A stretch of 64,000 nucleotides of DNA from Bacillaceae bacterium IKA-2 (GTDB lineage Bacteria; Bacillota; Bacilli; Bacillales; Anaerobacillaceae). Each line of letters starts with the position of its first letter. Within the stretch, counting starts at the first letter, position 1. Location: positions 3,100,001-3,164,000 of the forward strand of contig CP134492.1 in assembly GCA_031761875.1 (NCBI GenBank). The letters are read 5' to 3'. The position numbers and the translations under genes were made by a program. Under the pieces are notes generated by a model. That model was given only the letters and a program-made list of their open reading frames with translations, was not told where the DNA came from and made no database searches. Below are positions 18,518-26,686 of this stretch, one piece after another.

Positions 18518-19037
18518 TGTCCTGTCCTTTCAACTCTTGAATGATAAAATCAATATACCTTATCTCTTCATCAATTTGAAAATAAGCAACAGCTGCTGTT
18601 TTCATCTCTAATGGCAAAGGAATCCAACTAATCACACAAATGATGTTTTTTAACTTTGTTAATAACGTCAGGTCTGCTGCCTCTTTAATAATAACCACTT
18701 TAGGAAATGATGAAGTCTTAAAACCTTCAATAATAATGACATCAACGAGGAAGTTACTGTAAAGAGCAACTAATTCGGTAACTTCCCAATGTTCATTCCT
18801 TACTACGTTAAGCTGTAATTTCCCTTTACTAACAGCAGCTGAAACGACTGCACCAGCCTGACGATGCTTCCAAGAATCTTTTCCTGAATCCAAGGTTGCC
18901 AAGTCACCACCATGACCATGGTGTTTAATCGAACCAACTCTAAGATTTTCCTTAGACATGGCCGTAATAAGTTTTTCAACTAATGTTGTTTTCCCACTGT
19001 TGCTGTATCCAGCTACTTGAATCATTTGTTGACCCAT
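18510..19037 (-). CDS. mobB: molybdopterin-guanine dinucleotide biosynthesis protein B
   Basis: About 175 residues. Walker A GYSNSGKTT at residues 10-18, then IKHHGHGGD and a DVIIIEGFK segment, as in MobB GTPases that assist MGD formation. The bis-MGD oxidoreductase type at 1-1200 would need it. Start ATG 19037 follows GGGGAG at 8 bases; an upstream ATG at 19055 has a weaker AAGG site. Confidence 0.9.
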   Translation of the reverse strand: MGQQMIQVAGYSNSGKTTLVEKLITAMSKENLRVGSIKHHGHGGDLATLDSGKDSWKHRQAGAVVSAAVSKGKLQLNVVRNEHWEVTELVALYSNFLVDVIIIEGFKTSSFPKVVIIKEAADLTLLTKLKNIICVISWIPLPLEMKTAAVAYFQIDEEIRYIDFIIQELKGQDND

Positions 19038-19076
19038 AAAGTACGCTCCCCACATATAACCTTTTTGAACATCCTA

Positions 19077-20339
19077 TTAGACTATTTCAGTGCAGCCTTC
19101 GCCATTTAACAATAGCACATCAACAACATCACCTTTTTTAAAGCCACGGGTTCCCCCTGGTAGAACAACAAGTGCATCAGAATTAGCAAGCGAAGAAACA
19201 ACTCCTGATTTATCCAGTCCAACAGGTTCCGCCATGATCTTTCCTTCCTCAATCGTCATTTTACTGCGAATAAAACGGACAAATGGGTTTGGCTTTGGAA
19301 AATCAGCTTTTAAAATCGCTTGAACTTTTTGTAAATGCGGCTTTTTCGAGCCAAGATACAACTGGATCCAGGGACGAGTAAACAATTCGAATCCTACATA
19401 ACAAGCAGATGGATTTCCTGATAAACCAAATAAAAGTTTTCCTTTATATTCAGCAACAGTCGTTACACTTCCTGGTCTCATTCCGATTTTATTAAATAGA
19501 ACATTTGCCCCTAATTTTTCATAAATTGCTGGTAAATAATCAAAGTCGCCAACTGAAACGCCGCCCGTTGTAATTAATGCGTCTACTTCTTCTAGAGCAG
19601 CTGCTACCGCATTATAACAACGATCAAAATCATCAACTAGCTTTCCATAATATTTAGGTATCGCCCCTGCTTTTAAAATTTGTGAGGTCACCATGTAAGA
19701 ATTACTATTTCGGATTTTTCCAGGTTCAAGTGGCTCATGAACATCAAGGAGCTCAGTACCAGTTGCATAAACACCAATAATTGGTTTTTTTCCGACTGGT
19801 ACTTTGCTATAACCAAATGTCGCGAGTAGTGCTTTTACTCCAGGATCTACTTGACGTCCTTCTTCGACAAGAATATCACCTTGTGCAGTTTCCTCTGCTT
19901 GAAAAGAAACACCACTACCTGATTGAAACGAGCGCTTAATTGCGATAAACATTTTTCCATCTTTTTCGATCTCTTTTGTTAACTCAAACATCACAATTGC
20001 ATCTGTTCCTTTTGGAATTTGTGCACCTGTCATAATCCTAATAACTTGACCCTGCTCAGGAACTAGCTTTGCTAAGGCTCCGGCCCCGACTGTTTCAATT
20101 ACTTCTAGTTCAACTGGATGATCCCTAGTTGCATGCGTAGTATCCTGCGAACGGACAGCAAAACCATCTAAAGGCGAACGATCAAAAGGAGGAATATCAT
20201 GATCAGCTTTAATTTCTGCTTTTAAATAACGATTATCACTTTCATCAATTGATATGTACTCTAACTGACTCTGTTTGGAAAATTTCAGTACTGCTTCAAC
20301 AGCTTCCTTTATCTTAATTGGGGTCCGATCTGTATACAT
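19077..20339 (-). CDS. moeA: molybdopterin molybdenumtransferase
   Basis: 420 residues. PPFDRSPLDGFAV near the N-terminus, TGAQIPKGTDAI, TTGGVSVGDFD and LSGNPSA are MoeA signatures. It inserts molybdate into molybdopterin. Start ATG 20339 follows AAAGGTG at a good distance; the upstream ATG (20360) has no ribosome site. Probably first gene of moeA-mobB-moaE-moaD. A large palindrome lies about 100 bases upstream. Confidence 0.94.
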   Translation of the reverse strand: MYTDRTPIKIKEAVEAVLKFSKQSQLEYISIDESDNRYLKAEIKADHDIPPFDRSPLDGFAVRSQDTTHATRDHPVELEVIETVGAGALAKLVPEQGQVIRIMTGAQIPKGTDAIVMFELTKEIEKDGKMFIAIKRSFQSGSGVSFQAEETAQGDILVEEGRQVDPGVKALLATFGYSKVPVGKKPIIGVYATGTELLDVHEPLEPGKIRNSNSYMVTSQILKAGAIPKYYGKLVDDFDRCYNAVAAALEEVDALITTGGVSVGDFDYLPAIYEKLGANVLFNKIGMRPGSVTTVAEYKGKLLFGLSGNPSACYVGFELFTRPWIQLYLGSKKPHLQKVQAILKADFPKPNPFVRFIRSKMTIEEGKIMAEPVGLDKSGVVSSLANSDALVVLPGGTRGFKKGDVVDVLLLNGEGCTEIV

Positions 20340-20414
20340 ATATGAAGTCACACCTTTCATAATTCTAGTTTCATTTTAACAAACAAATACTCATAAAGGC
20401 TATCGAATTTCGAT

Positions 20415-20476
20415 AAATCGAAAGTTAATACTAACTTTTTCGATTCATTTATGACACTTAAGTGACATAAATGAAT
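20415..20476. promoter_or_regulatory. two adjacent dyads upstream of moeA
   Basis: 20443-20476 is a 34-base inverted repeat (16 of 17 pairs, centre CACTTAAGTG). Beside it 20415-20446 forms a second hairpin (AATCGAAA... with ...TTTCGATT). Neither has the T run of a terminator in the right place, and the FixH-like gene already has one at 20484-20516. An operator or a leader RNA structure for the Moco operon is possible. Confidence 0.4.
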
Positions 20477-20483
20477 TTAAAAA

Positions 20484-20516
20484 AAAGAATGAAGAAAATT
20501 ATTCTCCATTCTTTCT
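20484..20516 (-). terminator. terminator of the ctaG-SCO-FixH-like operon
   Basis: AAAGAATGxAGAA pairs with TTCTxCATTCTTT and is followed on the minus strand by a run of T. It is just downstream of the stop at 20521. Confidence 0.75.
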
Positions 20517-20520
20517 TTTG

Positions 20521-20961
20521 TTAATCCATAAATTGATTCGGTCGTTCATCCGGTGTCGCTAATATTTTCTTCTCATCTACATCACCAATAATAAAGTGAA
20601 TTTTTTCCATACGGTGCATACCTGCAGCGGTAATGTGATAATAAATATAATATATACCCTCTTCTTCTGCTCGCCAGGTGACTTCGTAAACTCCTTCACC
20701 AACCTCAGTTCCATCTACAGTAATGTACGTTTCTTTATTCCCGTGTTGCCATATTTCAAAAATAACTTCACTAACATTGGAAACGGGATTACCTGATTGC
20801 GAAATGACCGCTTGAGTGTTGATTTCTGCATTAACTTCTAGATCATCATTCGTAATAAGTTCTACTTCAATAGGATCGAGATAATTAATTTCTTCAGTAT
20901 TACTATTGCATGCAACTAGTAATAAGACGATGAAAAGAGTCGCCAACGCTTTAATTTTCAT
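20521..20961 (-). CDS. FixH/YtkA-like lipoprotein
   Basis: 146 residues. Lipoprotein signal with lipobox LLVAC (C18). The mature part resembles the YtkA/FixH-like beta-sandwich (VFEIWQHGN-like region, then GVYEVTWRAEEEGIYYIYYHITA and MHRME). A role in copper handling or cytochrome oxidase assembly is suggested by the SCO and CtaG genes upstream. 12 bases after the SCO stop. Confidence 0.7.
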   Translation of the reverse strand: MKIKALATLFIVLLLVACNSNTEEINYLDPIEVELITNDDLEVNAEINTQAVISQSGNPVSNVSEVIFEIWQHGNKETYITVDGTEVGEGVYEVTWRAEEEGIYYIYYHITAAGMHRMEKIHFIIGDVDEKKILATPDERPNQFMD

Positions 20962-20973
20962 TTAGAAACTCCT

Positions 20974-21576
20974 CTAGTCAATGATATTTTTTAAATCTTT
21001 GATAATTGCTTTCTCATCAAAATCAGTGTTACCATCATAAATTCGAATCACCTTACCGTCACCATCGACCAAATAGAAATTCACACTATGCATAATATCG
21101 TTAGCATCGGGAATTTCCAGTACAATTGATTTAAATGAGGTTTCTGCAAAGTCGGTTATCTCCTCGATGCTATATCCTGTCAGAAAGTGATAATTCTCAA
21201 AATCGGCTCCATATGCTTCACCATATTTTTTCAAACCTTTGGGATCATCAAAATCAGGATCGACTGTAAAAGAAACAAACTGCACATCAATTTCATTTGC
21301 TTCCTCTTGCAGCAAAGTCATATTTGGAGTCATCGTTTGGCAAACCGTTGGGCAGCTTGTAAAAATCATATTAGCAATCCAATACTGACCCTTTAAGTCA
21401 TTCGAACCAAACGCTTGATTATCTTGATTAATAAATTCAAAAGGAGTCACTTCCCAACTTAATTCTGATATGTCTCTAATTGCATCAGATTTTGTTTCAG
21501 GTGACCCGTACAAAAAACCGCAACTTGCTAAGATACTGATTACGCCTAGGAAAATAAATAATTTTATTACTTTCAT
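20974..21576 (-). CDS. SCO1/SenC family copper chaperone lipoprotein
   Basis: 200 residues from ATG 21576 (AGAGGTG 8 bases upstream). Lipid-modified C19 (ILASC), thioredoxin-like fold, copper ligands C75-x3-C79 (TSCPTVC) and H163 (IMHSVNF). It delivers copper to the CuA site of cytochrome oxidase or acts as a thiol reductase. B. subtilis YpmQ is the best known homologue. It lies in an operon after ctaG. Confidence 0.92.
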   Translation of the reverse strand: MKVIKLFIFLGVISILASCGFLYGSPETKSDAIRDISELSWEVTPFEFINQDNQAFGSNDLKGQYWIANMIFTSCPTVCQTMTPNMTLLQEEANEIDVQFVSFTVDPDFDDPKGLKKYGEAYGADFENYHFLTGYSIEEITDFAETSFKSIVLEIPDANDIMHSVNFYLVDGDGKVIRIYDGNTDFDEKAIIKDLKNIID

Positions 21577-21591
21577 CTTTAACACCTCTAC

Positions 21592-22506
21592 CTATTTGAT
21601 TTCTGGATTCAATAGTTCAAAATTCGGAATAATAGTTTTTGTCTTATCTCGCTTCATCCACTGTTTAAATGTATAGCCTATTGCTATACCATACACTAAT
21701 TCTTGAGTAACTTTCATAATTGCCCCACCAAATTGCTGATCGTGTGTTGGCGTCAGCGGCGCCAGAGCATTTTCCCCCATAAACAGTTCATAAGGAATCT
21801 CAGCGCCCGCAGGAAGGCAGTACGCCATTGCTATTCCCCATGAATTTACATCTGTATACACTGCATATAGAGGCCCACTAGCAAAAATAACTAAAACGCA
21901 AGCAGGAGTAAATAAGATACCACTAGCAAACATATAGCCAATTTTTTTAAGTTCGCTTAAATGTTCTTCCACTTTCGGAAAAACAGGTATAATATGCCAC
22001 CACATTAAAAATGCTGCCCCTAGCATAGCTAATTGATAACTATTATGAAGTCCTTCATTCGCCATTAGTCGGTCAAACGTAAACGGTAAATGATAAAATG
22101 AAAACATCGCATTAAAGATAATTAAACCCAATAATGGTAAACCTAATACTTTAAATATGCCACTAATAATTGAATTTTTAGCCAAGGCTTTAAAAACCCA
22201 ATGAGGAATTCCCAGTAAAAGGAGCGGTGGCGCAATTAAATAGACGATGGCCATTGAAGACATATGCATACTTAGCATTAAGTGACCAAGAACATATAAG
22301 GGGCCACCAAAACCAAAATAGACAGCCACTAAGCCCATGTGAAAAAACACTTTTTTCTTGGTCCGTACTACATCATGGTCATCAAAACGATTTCTTAACG
22401 GACCAGTAATAGCAAAGTAAAACCCACTTATCATTAATAAAATTAGAATTAATTCAGGCGTCCAAATCGTTCGAAATGAAAATGAAGAAAAAAACTGTTC
22501 AAACAT
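21592..22506 (-). CDS. ctaG: CtaG-type cytochrome oxidase assembly membrane protein
   Basis: 304 residues, about seven transmembrane segments. It resembles the Bacillus CtaG (caa3-type oxidase assembly) family, with membrane histidines in YFGFGGPLYVLGH, SFYHLPF and MWWHIIPVFP-type segments. AAGGAGG precedes ATG 22506. A dispersed repeat begins only about 20 bases upstream, so the promoter is inside or beyond that element. The oxidase subunit genes are not in this window. Confidence 0.88.
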   Translation of the reverse strand: MFEQFFSSFSFRTIWTPELILILLMISGFYFAITGPLRNRFDDHDVVRTKKKVFFHMGLVAVYFGFGGPLYVLGHLMLSMHMSSMAIVYLIAPPLLLLGIPHWVFKALAKNSIISGIFKVLGLPLLGLIIFNAMFSFYHLPFTFDRLMANEGLHNSYQLAMLGAAFLMWWHIIPVFPKVEEHLSELKKIGYMFASGILFTPACVLVIFASGPLYAVYTDVNSWGIAMAYCLPAGAEIPYELFMGENALAPLTPTHDQQFGGAIMKVTQELVYGIAIGYTFKQWMKRDKTKTIIPNFELLNPEIK

Positions 22507-22525
22507 CCGATATTACCTCCTTATA

Positions 22526-22700
22526 GGAAAAGCGCAAGCGCCTTGTTAGATTCGAGTATGTTGGAGACTTACCATAAAGAGGTGTTCTTTGCCTCTGCAT
22601 GGTAAGTTGAAACATTCGAGAATCTAGGCGCTGCTCCTGCGGTTACTCGTCGCAAAACCTGCTATGAAGTAACTCAACGGTGTGTCTTGGAGCTAGACAT
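22526..22700. repeat. structured intergenic repeat element, full copy
   Basis: Begins GGAAAAGCGCAAGCGCC and ends GGAGCTAGACATGG. Internal inverted repeats (AGATTCGA.. with ..TCGAGAATCT, CTTACCAT with ATGGTAAG, AGAGG with CCTCT) predict one long hairpin over about 22540-22635. Bases 22526-22579 recur exactly at 22701-22754, and 22640-22671 recur exactly at 57334-57365. It resembles the small mobile-like intergenic elements common in Bacillaceae. Confidence 0.8.
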
Positions 22701-22754
22701 GGAAAAGCGCAAGCGCCTTGTTAGATTCGAGTATGTTGGAGACTTACCATAAAG
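22701..22754. repeat. truncated second copy of the intergenic repeat
   Basis: A 54-base exact direct copy of 22526-22579, offset by 175 bases. It stops abruptly inside the predicted hairpin. The pair could be one element plus a partial duplicate. Confidence 0.85.
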
Positions 22755-22766
22755 CGCGCTTTAATC

Positions 22767-22797
22767 TTGACAACTTGCCATGTTTAAACGGTATAAT
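22767..22797 (+). promoter_or_regulatory. SigA-like promoter candidate upstream of the GNAT gene
   Basis: TTGACA (22767-22772) and TATAAT (22792-22797), both perfect, but with a 19-base spacer. The start of the GNAT gene is about 210 bases downstream; the leader between holds no clear gene. Confidence 0.45.
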
Positions 22798-23013
22798 TTC
22801 TAATAGTATGAGAAGATTCCAGTAAGTGAGCCGATGGAGATATTCGAAAACTATGATTATCGGACTTTTAACTTCCTTTTATACTATTTATAACATGAGT
22901 GTAGGTTTATTAGTATTAATATGTTTTGGTAATTAAACGCAATAATAATATTCTTTCCAATTTAAAGGATATATTTTTAATTTAGCGAATATTTATGTTT
23001 AGGAGGATTTTAC

Positions 23014-23469
23014 ATGGAAATATTTTTAGTTGAAAACGACGTTGATGAGTTTGTACGAGAGCAGCTTGCTCAGCTTATGATGGGACAAATGGAGGCAATC
23101 GGTGACAAAGATGCATACTCCAGCTTAGTAAGAGCTATTGATTTAGCATTAGTTACAGGGTCTTCCGCAAAGATTTTTGCGGTAGAAGAAGAGGGCCAAA
23201 TTATCGCCCTTGCTTTTTTAAATATCGGTATAGGTTTAGAAAAAGGTGGTCAGTACATTTGGTTAAATGACCTTTATGTTCATAAAGAATTTCGCCAAAG
23301 AGGGATAGCCAAAAAGCTTTTATTACATATCGTTTTTTGGGCAGAGAAAAATAATTTAATGGCCATTGAGCTTGAAACTGGTATAAATAATATCGCAACA
23401 AAACGGCTATACAACTCTCTCGGCTTTTATGATATTGTTTCCAAGCGCTATGGATTAGATATTACCTAA
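23014..23469 (+). CDS. GNAT family N-acetyltransferase
   Basis: 151 residues. The acetyl-CoA loop is FRQRGIAKKLL (about residues 93-103), preceded by IWLNDLYVHKEF and followed by NNIATKRLYNSLGFYD, which is standard GNAT architecture. The substrate is unknown. TTAGGAGG precedes ATG 23014; a terminator follows. Confidence 0.88.
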   Translation: MEIFLVENDVDEFVREQLAQLMMGQMEAIGDKDAYSSLVRAIDLALVTGSSAKIFAVEEEGQIIALAFLNIGIGLEKGGQYIWLNDLYVHKEFRQRGIAKKLLLHIVFWAEKNNLMAIELETGINNIATKRLYNSLGFYDIVSKRYGLDIT

Positions 23470-23488
23470 ACTTCATTTTTTAGTTGAT

Positions 23489-23518
23489 AAAGATTGGTCG
23501 TGTACCAATCTTTTTTTT
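23489..23518 (+). terminator. terminator of the GNAT gene
   Basis: AAAGATTGGT (23489-23498) pairs with ACCAATCTTT (23504-23513), then T run. Confidence 0.85.
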
Positions 23519-23613
23519 ATTGACAATTATGGTTGTTTTTACTTCTTTTCAAACTTTTCACTTCATACGATATAAAAAATAGCTTTTGATTTTCTTTAGT
23601 AAGGGGTGTTAAG

Positions 23614-24213
23614 ATGGTTCCACATTTTTTTGAAGCTGAATTCCATGATTTATATGTTGAATTGTCAAAAAAATCGCTCCAACAATTTATTAATAAAATG
23701 ATGGAGTACAAGTGCTCTCTTTACTGGCGCTATAACGAAGACGTCATTTACTTAATTATAGATACAAACCAATCAATTCACGAGATTCCTTTTAGAAAAA
23801 CTGGAAGTAAACTTACAATTAACGTTGCTCGCCTTATTGTCAGCGAAGAATTAGTTGCTAAAGCCCTTGAATTAGTTTTAACAGAATACCAAGGCAGTGG
23901 CTTTATTAAGACTTACACTGAAGGGCCGCAATACATCACATTTTTCAAAGACGGAATCATTCAATCGATTACTGAAATTGATGGAGGTGCAAAGATCGTT
24001 ATGAATCAGTTCGGTGCAATTATTGAGTATCGAGATTTCGACCATGACCTAGACCCAGAAACAATCATCAATATTATTAATATGGAAATTGACTACACCT
24101 TAATGGAACTATACGAGTCCATTCAAATTGAAGATAAAAAATCAATAAAAATTTTAAAACAAAAACTGAGGAGGTTATTAAAACGAAAAAAGGATATTGA
24201 ACAATTACTTTAA
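23614..24213 (+). CDS. conserved-looking protein of unknown function
   Basis: 199 residues, no signal peptide, no membrane segment, no cysteine other than one near residue 31. The C-terminal 30 residues are strongly basic and helical (KILKQKLRRLLKRKK). I do not recognise the family. It is an isolated gene with AAGGGGTG before ATG 23614 and a strong terminator after it, so it is likely expressed as a monocistron. Confidence 0.65.
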   Translation: MVPHFFEAEFHDLYVELSKKSLQQFINKMMEYKCSLYWRYNEDVIYLIIDTNQSIHEIPFRKTGSKLTINVARLIVSEELVAKALELVLTEYQGSGFIKTYTEGPQYITFFKDGIIQSITEIDGGAKIVMNQFGAIIEYRDFDHDLDPETIINIINMEIDYTLMELYESIQIEDKKSIKILKQKLRRLLKRKKDIEQLL

Positions 24214-24262
24214 GAGGTTGTTCAAAAAGGTTTTTACTGACCTTTTTGAACAACCTCTTTGT
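24212..24262. terminator. strong terminator between 23614 gene and cstA
   Basis: A 19-bp perfect stem (24212-24230 with 24241-24259) ends in TTT; it may serve both convergent genes. Confidence 0.85.
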
Positions 24263-24290
24263 ATTTTATGTCTTACTTCTCATCTTTTTT

Positions 24291-25727
24291 TCACGCTACT
24301 TTATCTACTTCTGTATCAACTTCGAAGCCTGTATTCAATCGCGACTTAGCGCCGATAACGAAGAGGACAATGACTATGACTGTTCCTATTGTAGAACCAA
24401 TATAGGCTATATTCATCGGTAAACCAAAACCAATTTGGGCATTTAAGATATACGTAAAAGTAACCATTGTCATAAAGGTTGCTGGGATACTTGCTATCCA
24501 ATGATTTTTTCCAGATAAAATCAGATACATCGCGCCAACCCATAGGGCAATCATCGCTGTTGACTGGTTTGCCCAAGAAAAGTAACGCCATAGAATTGTA
24601 AAGTCCATTTTTGTTAAAGAAAATGATATGACGAATAATGGTAGAGCAATCCATAAACGATTCATTATTTTTCTTTGACCAACACTGAAATAATCAGCAA
24701 TAATCATTCGCGCACTTCTAAATGCAGTATCACCAGATGTGATTGGTAACACGATAACACCTAACACAGCAAGCGTTCCACCAACTGCGCCAAGTAAAGT
24801 TATCGAAATTTCACTTACTGCTGCCGCAGGACCAGATGCAGCAATTAGCGCGCTTAAATCTGTTCCAAAAAAAAGACTCATGCCCGCTGCAGCCCAAATC
24901 ATTGCGATTACAGCTTCTGTAATCATCATTCCGTAGAAAATTTTCCGGCCTTGTTTTTCATTTTGTGTTGTTCTTGAAATGATTGGAGATTGTGTTGCAT
25001 GGAAACCTGATAAGGCTCCACAAGAGATCGTTAAGAACAATAATGGAAAAATCGGAATATTATCAGGGTGTAAATTCGTAAACGTCAACTCTGGAATTGG
25101 TGCTCCCTTGATAATTAATGAAAAACCAATACCAACAGCACTAATGACTAGTAACGCTCCAAAATAAGGATAGATACGTCCGATTATTTTGTCAATCGGC
25201 AAAATTGTTGCAATCATATAGTATACGAAAATAATAAAGAGAATTAAAATAAAGAAATCTCCAGCAAAAAAGTTGTTTAATAATCCCGCTGGCGCCGTAA
25301 CAAACACCGTTCCAACTAAAAGTAATAATAATACGGCAAACCCATTAACAACATGTTTCATAATCTTACCTAAGAACTTTCCTGCAAGCTCTGGTAAGTG
25401 AGCACCCCGGTTACGGATTGAGATCATACCTGTTAAATAGTCGTGAACTGCTCCGGCAAAAATTGCCCCAGCCACAATCCAGATAAATGCAACCGGACCA
25501 TATAATGCTCCCATAATCGGTCCAAAAATTGGACCAACACCCGCAATATTTAAAAGTTGGATCAACGAGTTTCGCTTTGTTCCCATTGGTACGTAGTCGA
25601 TACCGTCTTGCATAGAATATGCTGGTGTGCTTCGTGCTTCCTTAACTCCAAAAGTCTTTTCGATAAATTTCCCATAAGTAAAATAACCAATAATTAAAAG
25701 TGCAATCGAACCTATAAATGTGATCAT
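24291..25727 (-). CDS. CstA-family transporter (short form)
   Basis: 478 residues, many transmembrane segments. The N-terminal half matches CstA (DGIDYVPMGTKRNSLIQLL; GPIFGPIMGALYG; AGAVHDYLTGMISIRNRG; ATQSPIISRTTQNE). It is shorter than E. coli CstA/BtsT (about 700), as in many Firmicutes. Likely pyruvate or peptide/amino-acid uptake. The LytS/LytR-type pair directly upstream suggests control comparable to BtsSR-BtsT or LytST-PftAB. The substrate is inferred. Confidence 0.85.
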   Translation of the reverse strand: MITFIGSIALLIIGYFTYGKFIEKTFGVKEARSTPAYSMQDGIDYVPMGTKRNSLIQLLNIAGVGPIFGPIMGALYGPVAFIWIVAGAIFAGAVHDYLTGMISIRNRGAHLPELAGKFLGKIMKHVVNGFAVLLLLLVGTVFVTAPAGLLNNFFAGDFFILILFIIFVYYMIATILPIDKIIGRIYPYFGALLVISAVGIGFSLIIKGAPIPELTFTNLHPDNIPIFPLLFLTISCGALSGFHATQSPIISRTTQNEKQGRKIFYGMMITEAVIAMIWAAAGMSLFFGTDLSALIAASGPAAAVSEISITLLGAVGGTLAVLGVIVLPITSGDTAFRSARMIIADYFSVGQRKIMNRLWIALPLFVISFSLTKMDFTILWRYFSWANQSTAMIALWVGAMYLILSGKNHWIASIPATFMTMVTFTYILNAQIGFGLPMNIAYIGSTIGTVIVIVLFVIGAKSRLNTGFEVDTEVDKVA

Positions 25728-25951
25728 TTAATCCCCCTCTTCCTTAATTTGATATCCTTACTATACTAAGAAATCATATAAATAAGCTATAACTAAGTCT
25801 AACGTGTAATATATGGGGATTAAGCGGTTACATAATGAACTTAAAAGGGAATTTCTATTTATAAGTAAATCTTAAAAGCTAACAAACTGTAAGTTATCGT
25901 CATTATAGGAGTTACTTAAAAAGATTAAGATTAACATTTTTAGGTAACCAC

Positions 25952-26686
25952 TTATAGTTCGAGCTTTTTTCTGAGCGCTTTCACGTAATTGCGACTGACA
26001 GGAACCTTTTCTTTTACTCCATCGATTTTTAACACAAACGCTCCGTTAAACCATGGAATAAGTTCAACTATTGCATTTAAATTTACTAAATAACTTTTAT
26101 GAGTTCGAAAAAACGGAAAATCCTTTAATTTTTGCTCTAACTCTTTTAATGGAAGCTTACATATATATTTTCCATTCTTAGCTCGAATGATAGTTTCCCG
26201 ATCTTCACGATATAAGTAATGGATATCAGTTGGGAGAATATAAACGATCTTTCCGTCTTCTTCCACCCCCAACTTTCCAAACTTCATGTATCCATCCTCT
26301 TTGGAAAGATCGTTATTAGTTAAAGCTGAATAGATTCTCTCCAACGTTTCCTTTAGTTGATCTTCATCAAAAGGTTTTAATAAATAATCGATCGCGTTGA
26401 GCCGAAATGCTTTAGCCGCATAATCTGGATATGCAGTAGCAAATACAACTAACGGCCTTTTTCTCATCTTTTGAATGATTTGTATTAATTCAATTCCTGT
26501 CATTTGGGGCATATTTATATCTACAAAGATAACATCAGGCTCATGAGCAATTATCATTTCAAGTCCTTTCTCACCAGAGTCAGCCTCAGCGACAATTTCG
26601 ATTCGTTCTTCACTTGACAATAAATGTCTTAGTTCTGCTCTACTATATGGCTCATCCTCAATAAGAATAACACTAATTTTTTTCAT
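25952..26686 (-). CDS. LytR/AlgR-type response regulator
   Basis: About 244 residues from ATG 26686. Receiver domain with phospho-acceptor D56 (IFVDINMP) and the conserved K in YLLKPFDEDQ; C-terminal LytTR DNA-binding domain (about 140-244, ending VSRNYVKALRKKLEL). The start overlaps the histidine kinase end by 14 bases. It probably activates the cstA-type gene, whose upstream gap is 224 bases (25728-25951) and contains no site I could call with confidence. Confidence 0.9.
   Translation of the reverse strand: MKKISVILIEDEPYSRAELRHLLSSEERIEIVAEADSGEKGLEMIIAHEPDVIFVDINMPQMTGIELIQIIQKMRKRPLVVFATAYPDYAAKAFRLNAIDYLLKPFDEDQLKETLERIYSALTNNDLSKEDGYMKFGKLGVEEDGKIVYILPTDIHYLYREDRETIIRAKNGKYICKLPLKELEQKLKDFPFFRTHKSYLVNLNAIVELIPWFNGAFVLKIDGVKEKVPVSRNYVKALRKKLEL

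Noticed and set aside
22850-22940. 27-codon hydrophobic frame in the leader of the GNAT gene
   Set aside because: The ribosome site is too far away, and hydrophobic short frames are expected by chance in AT-rich DNA.
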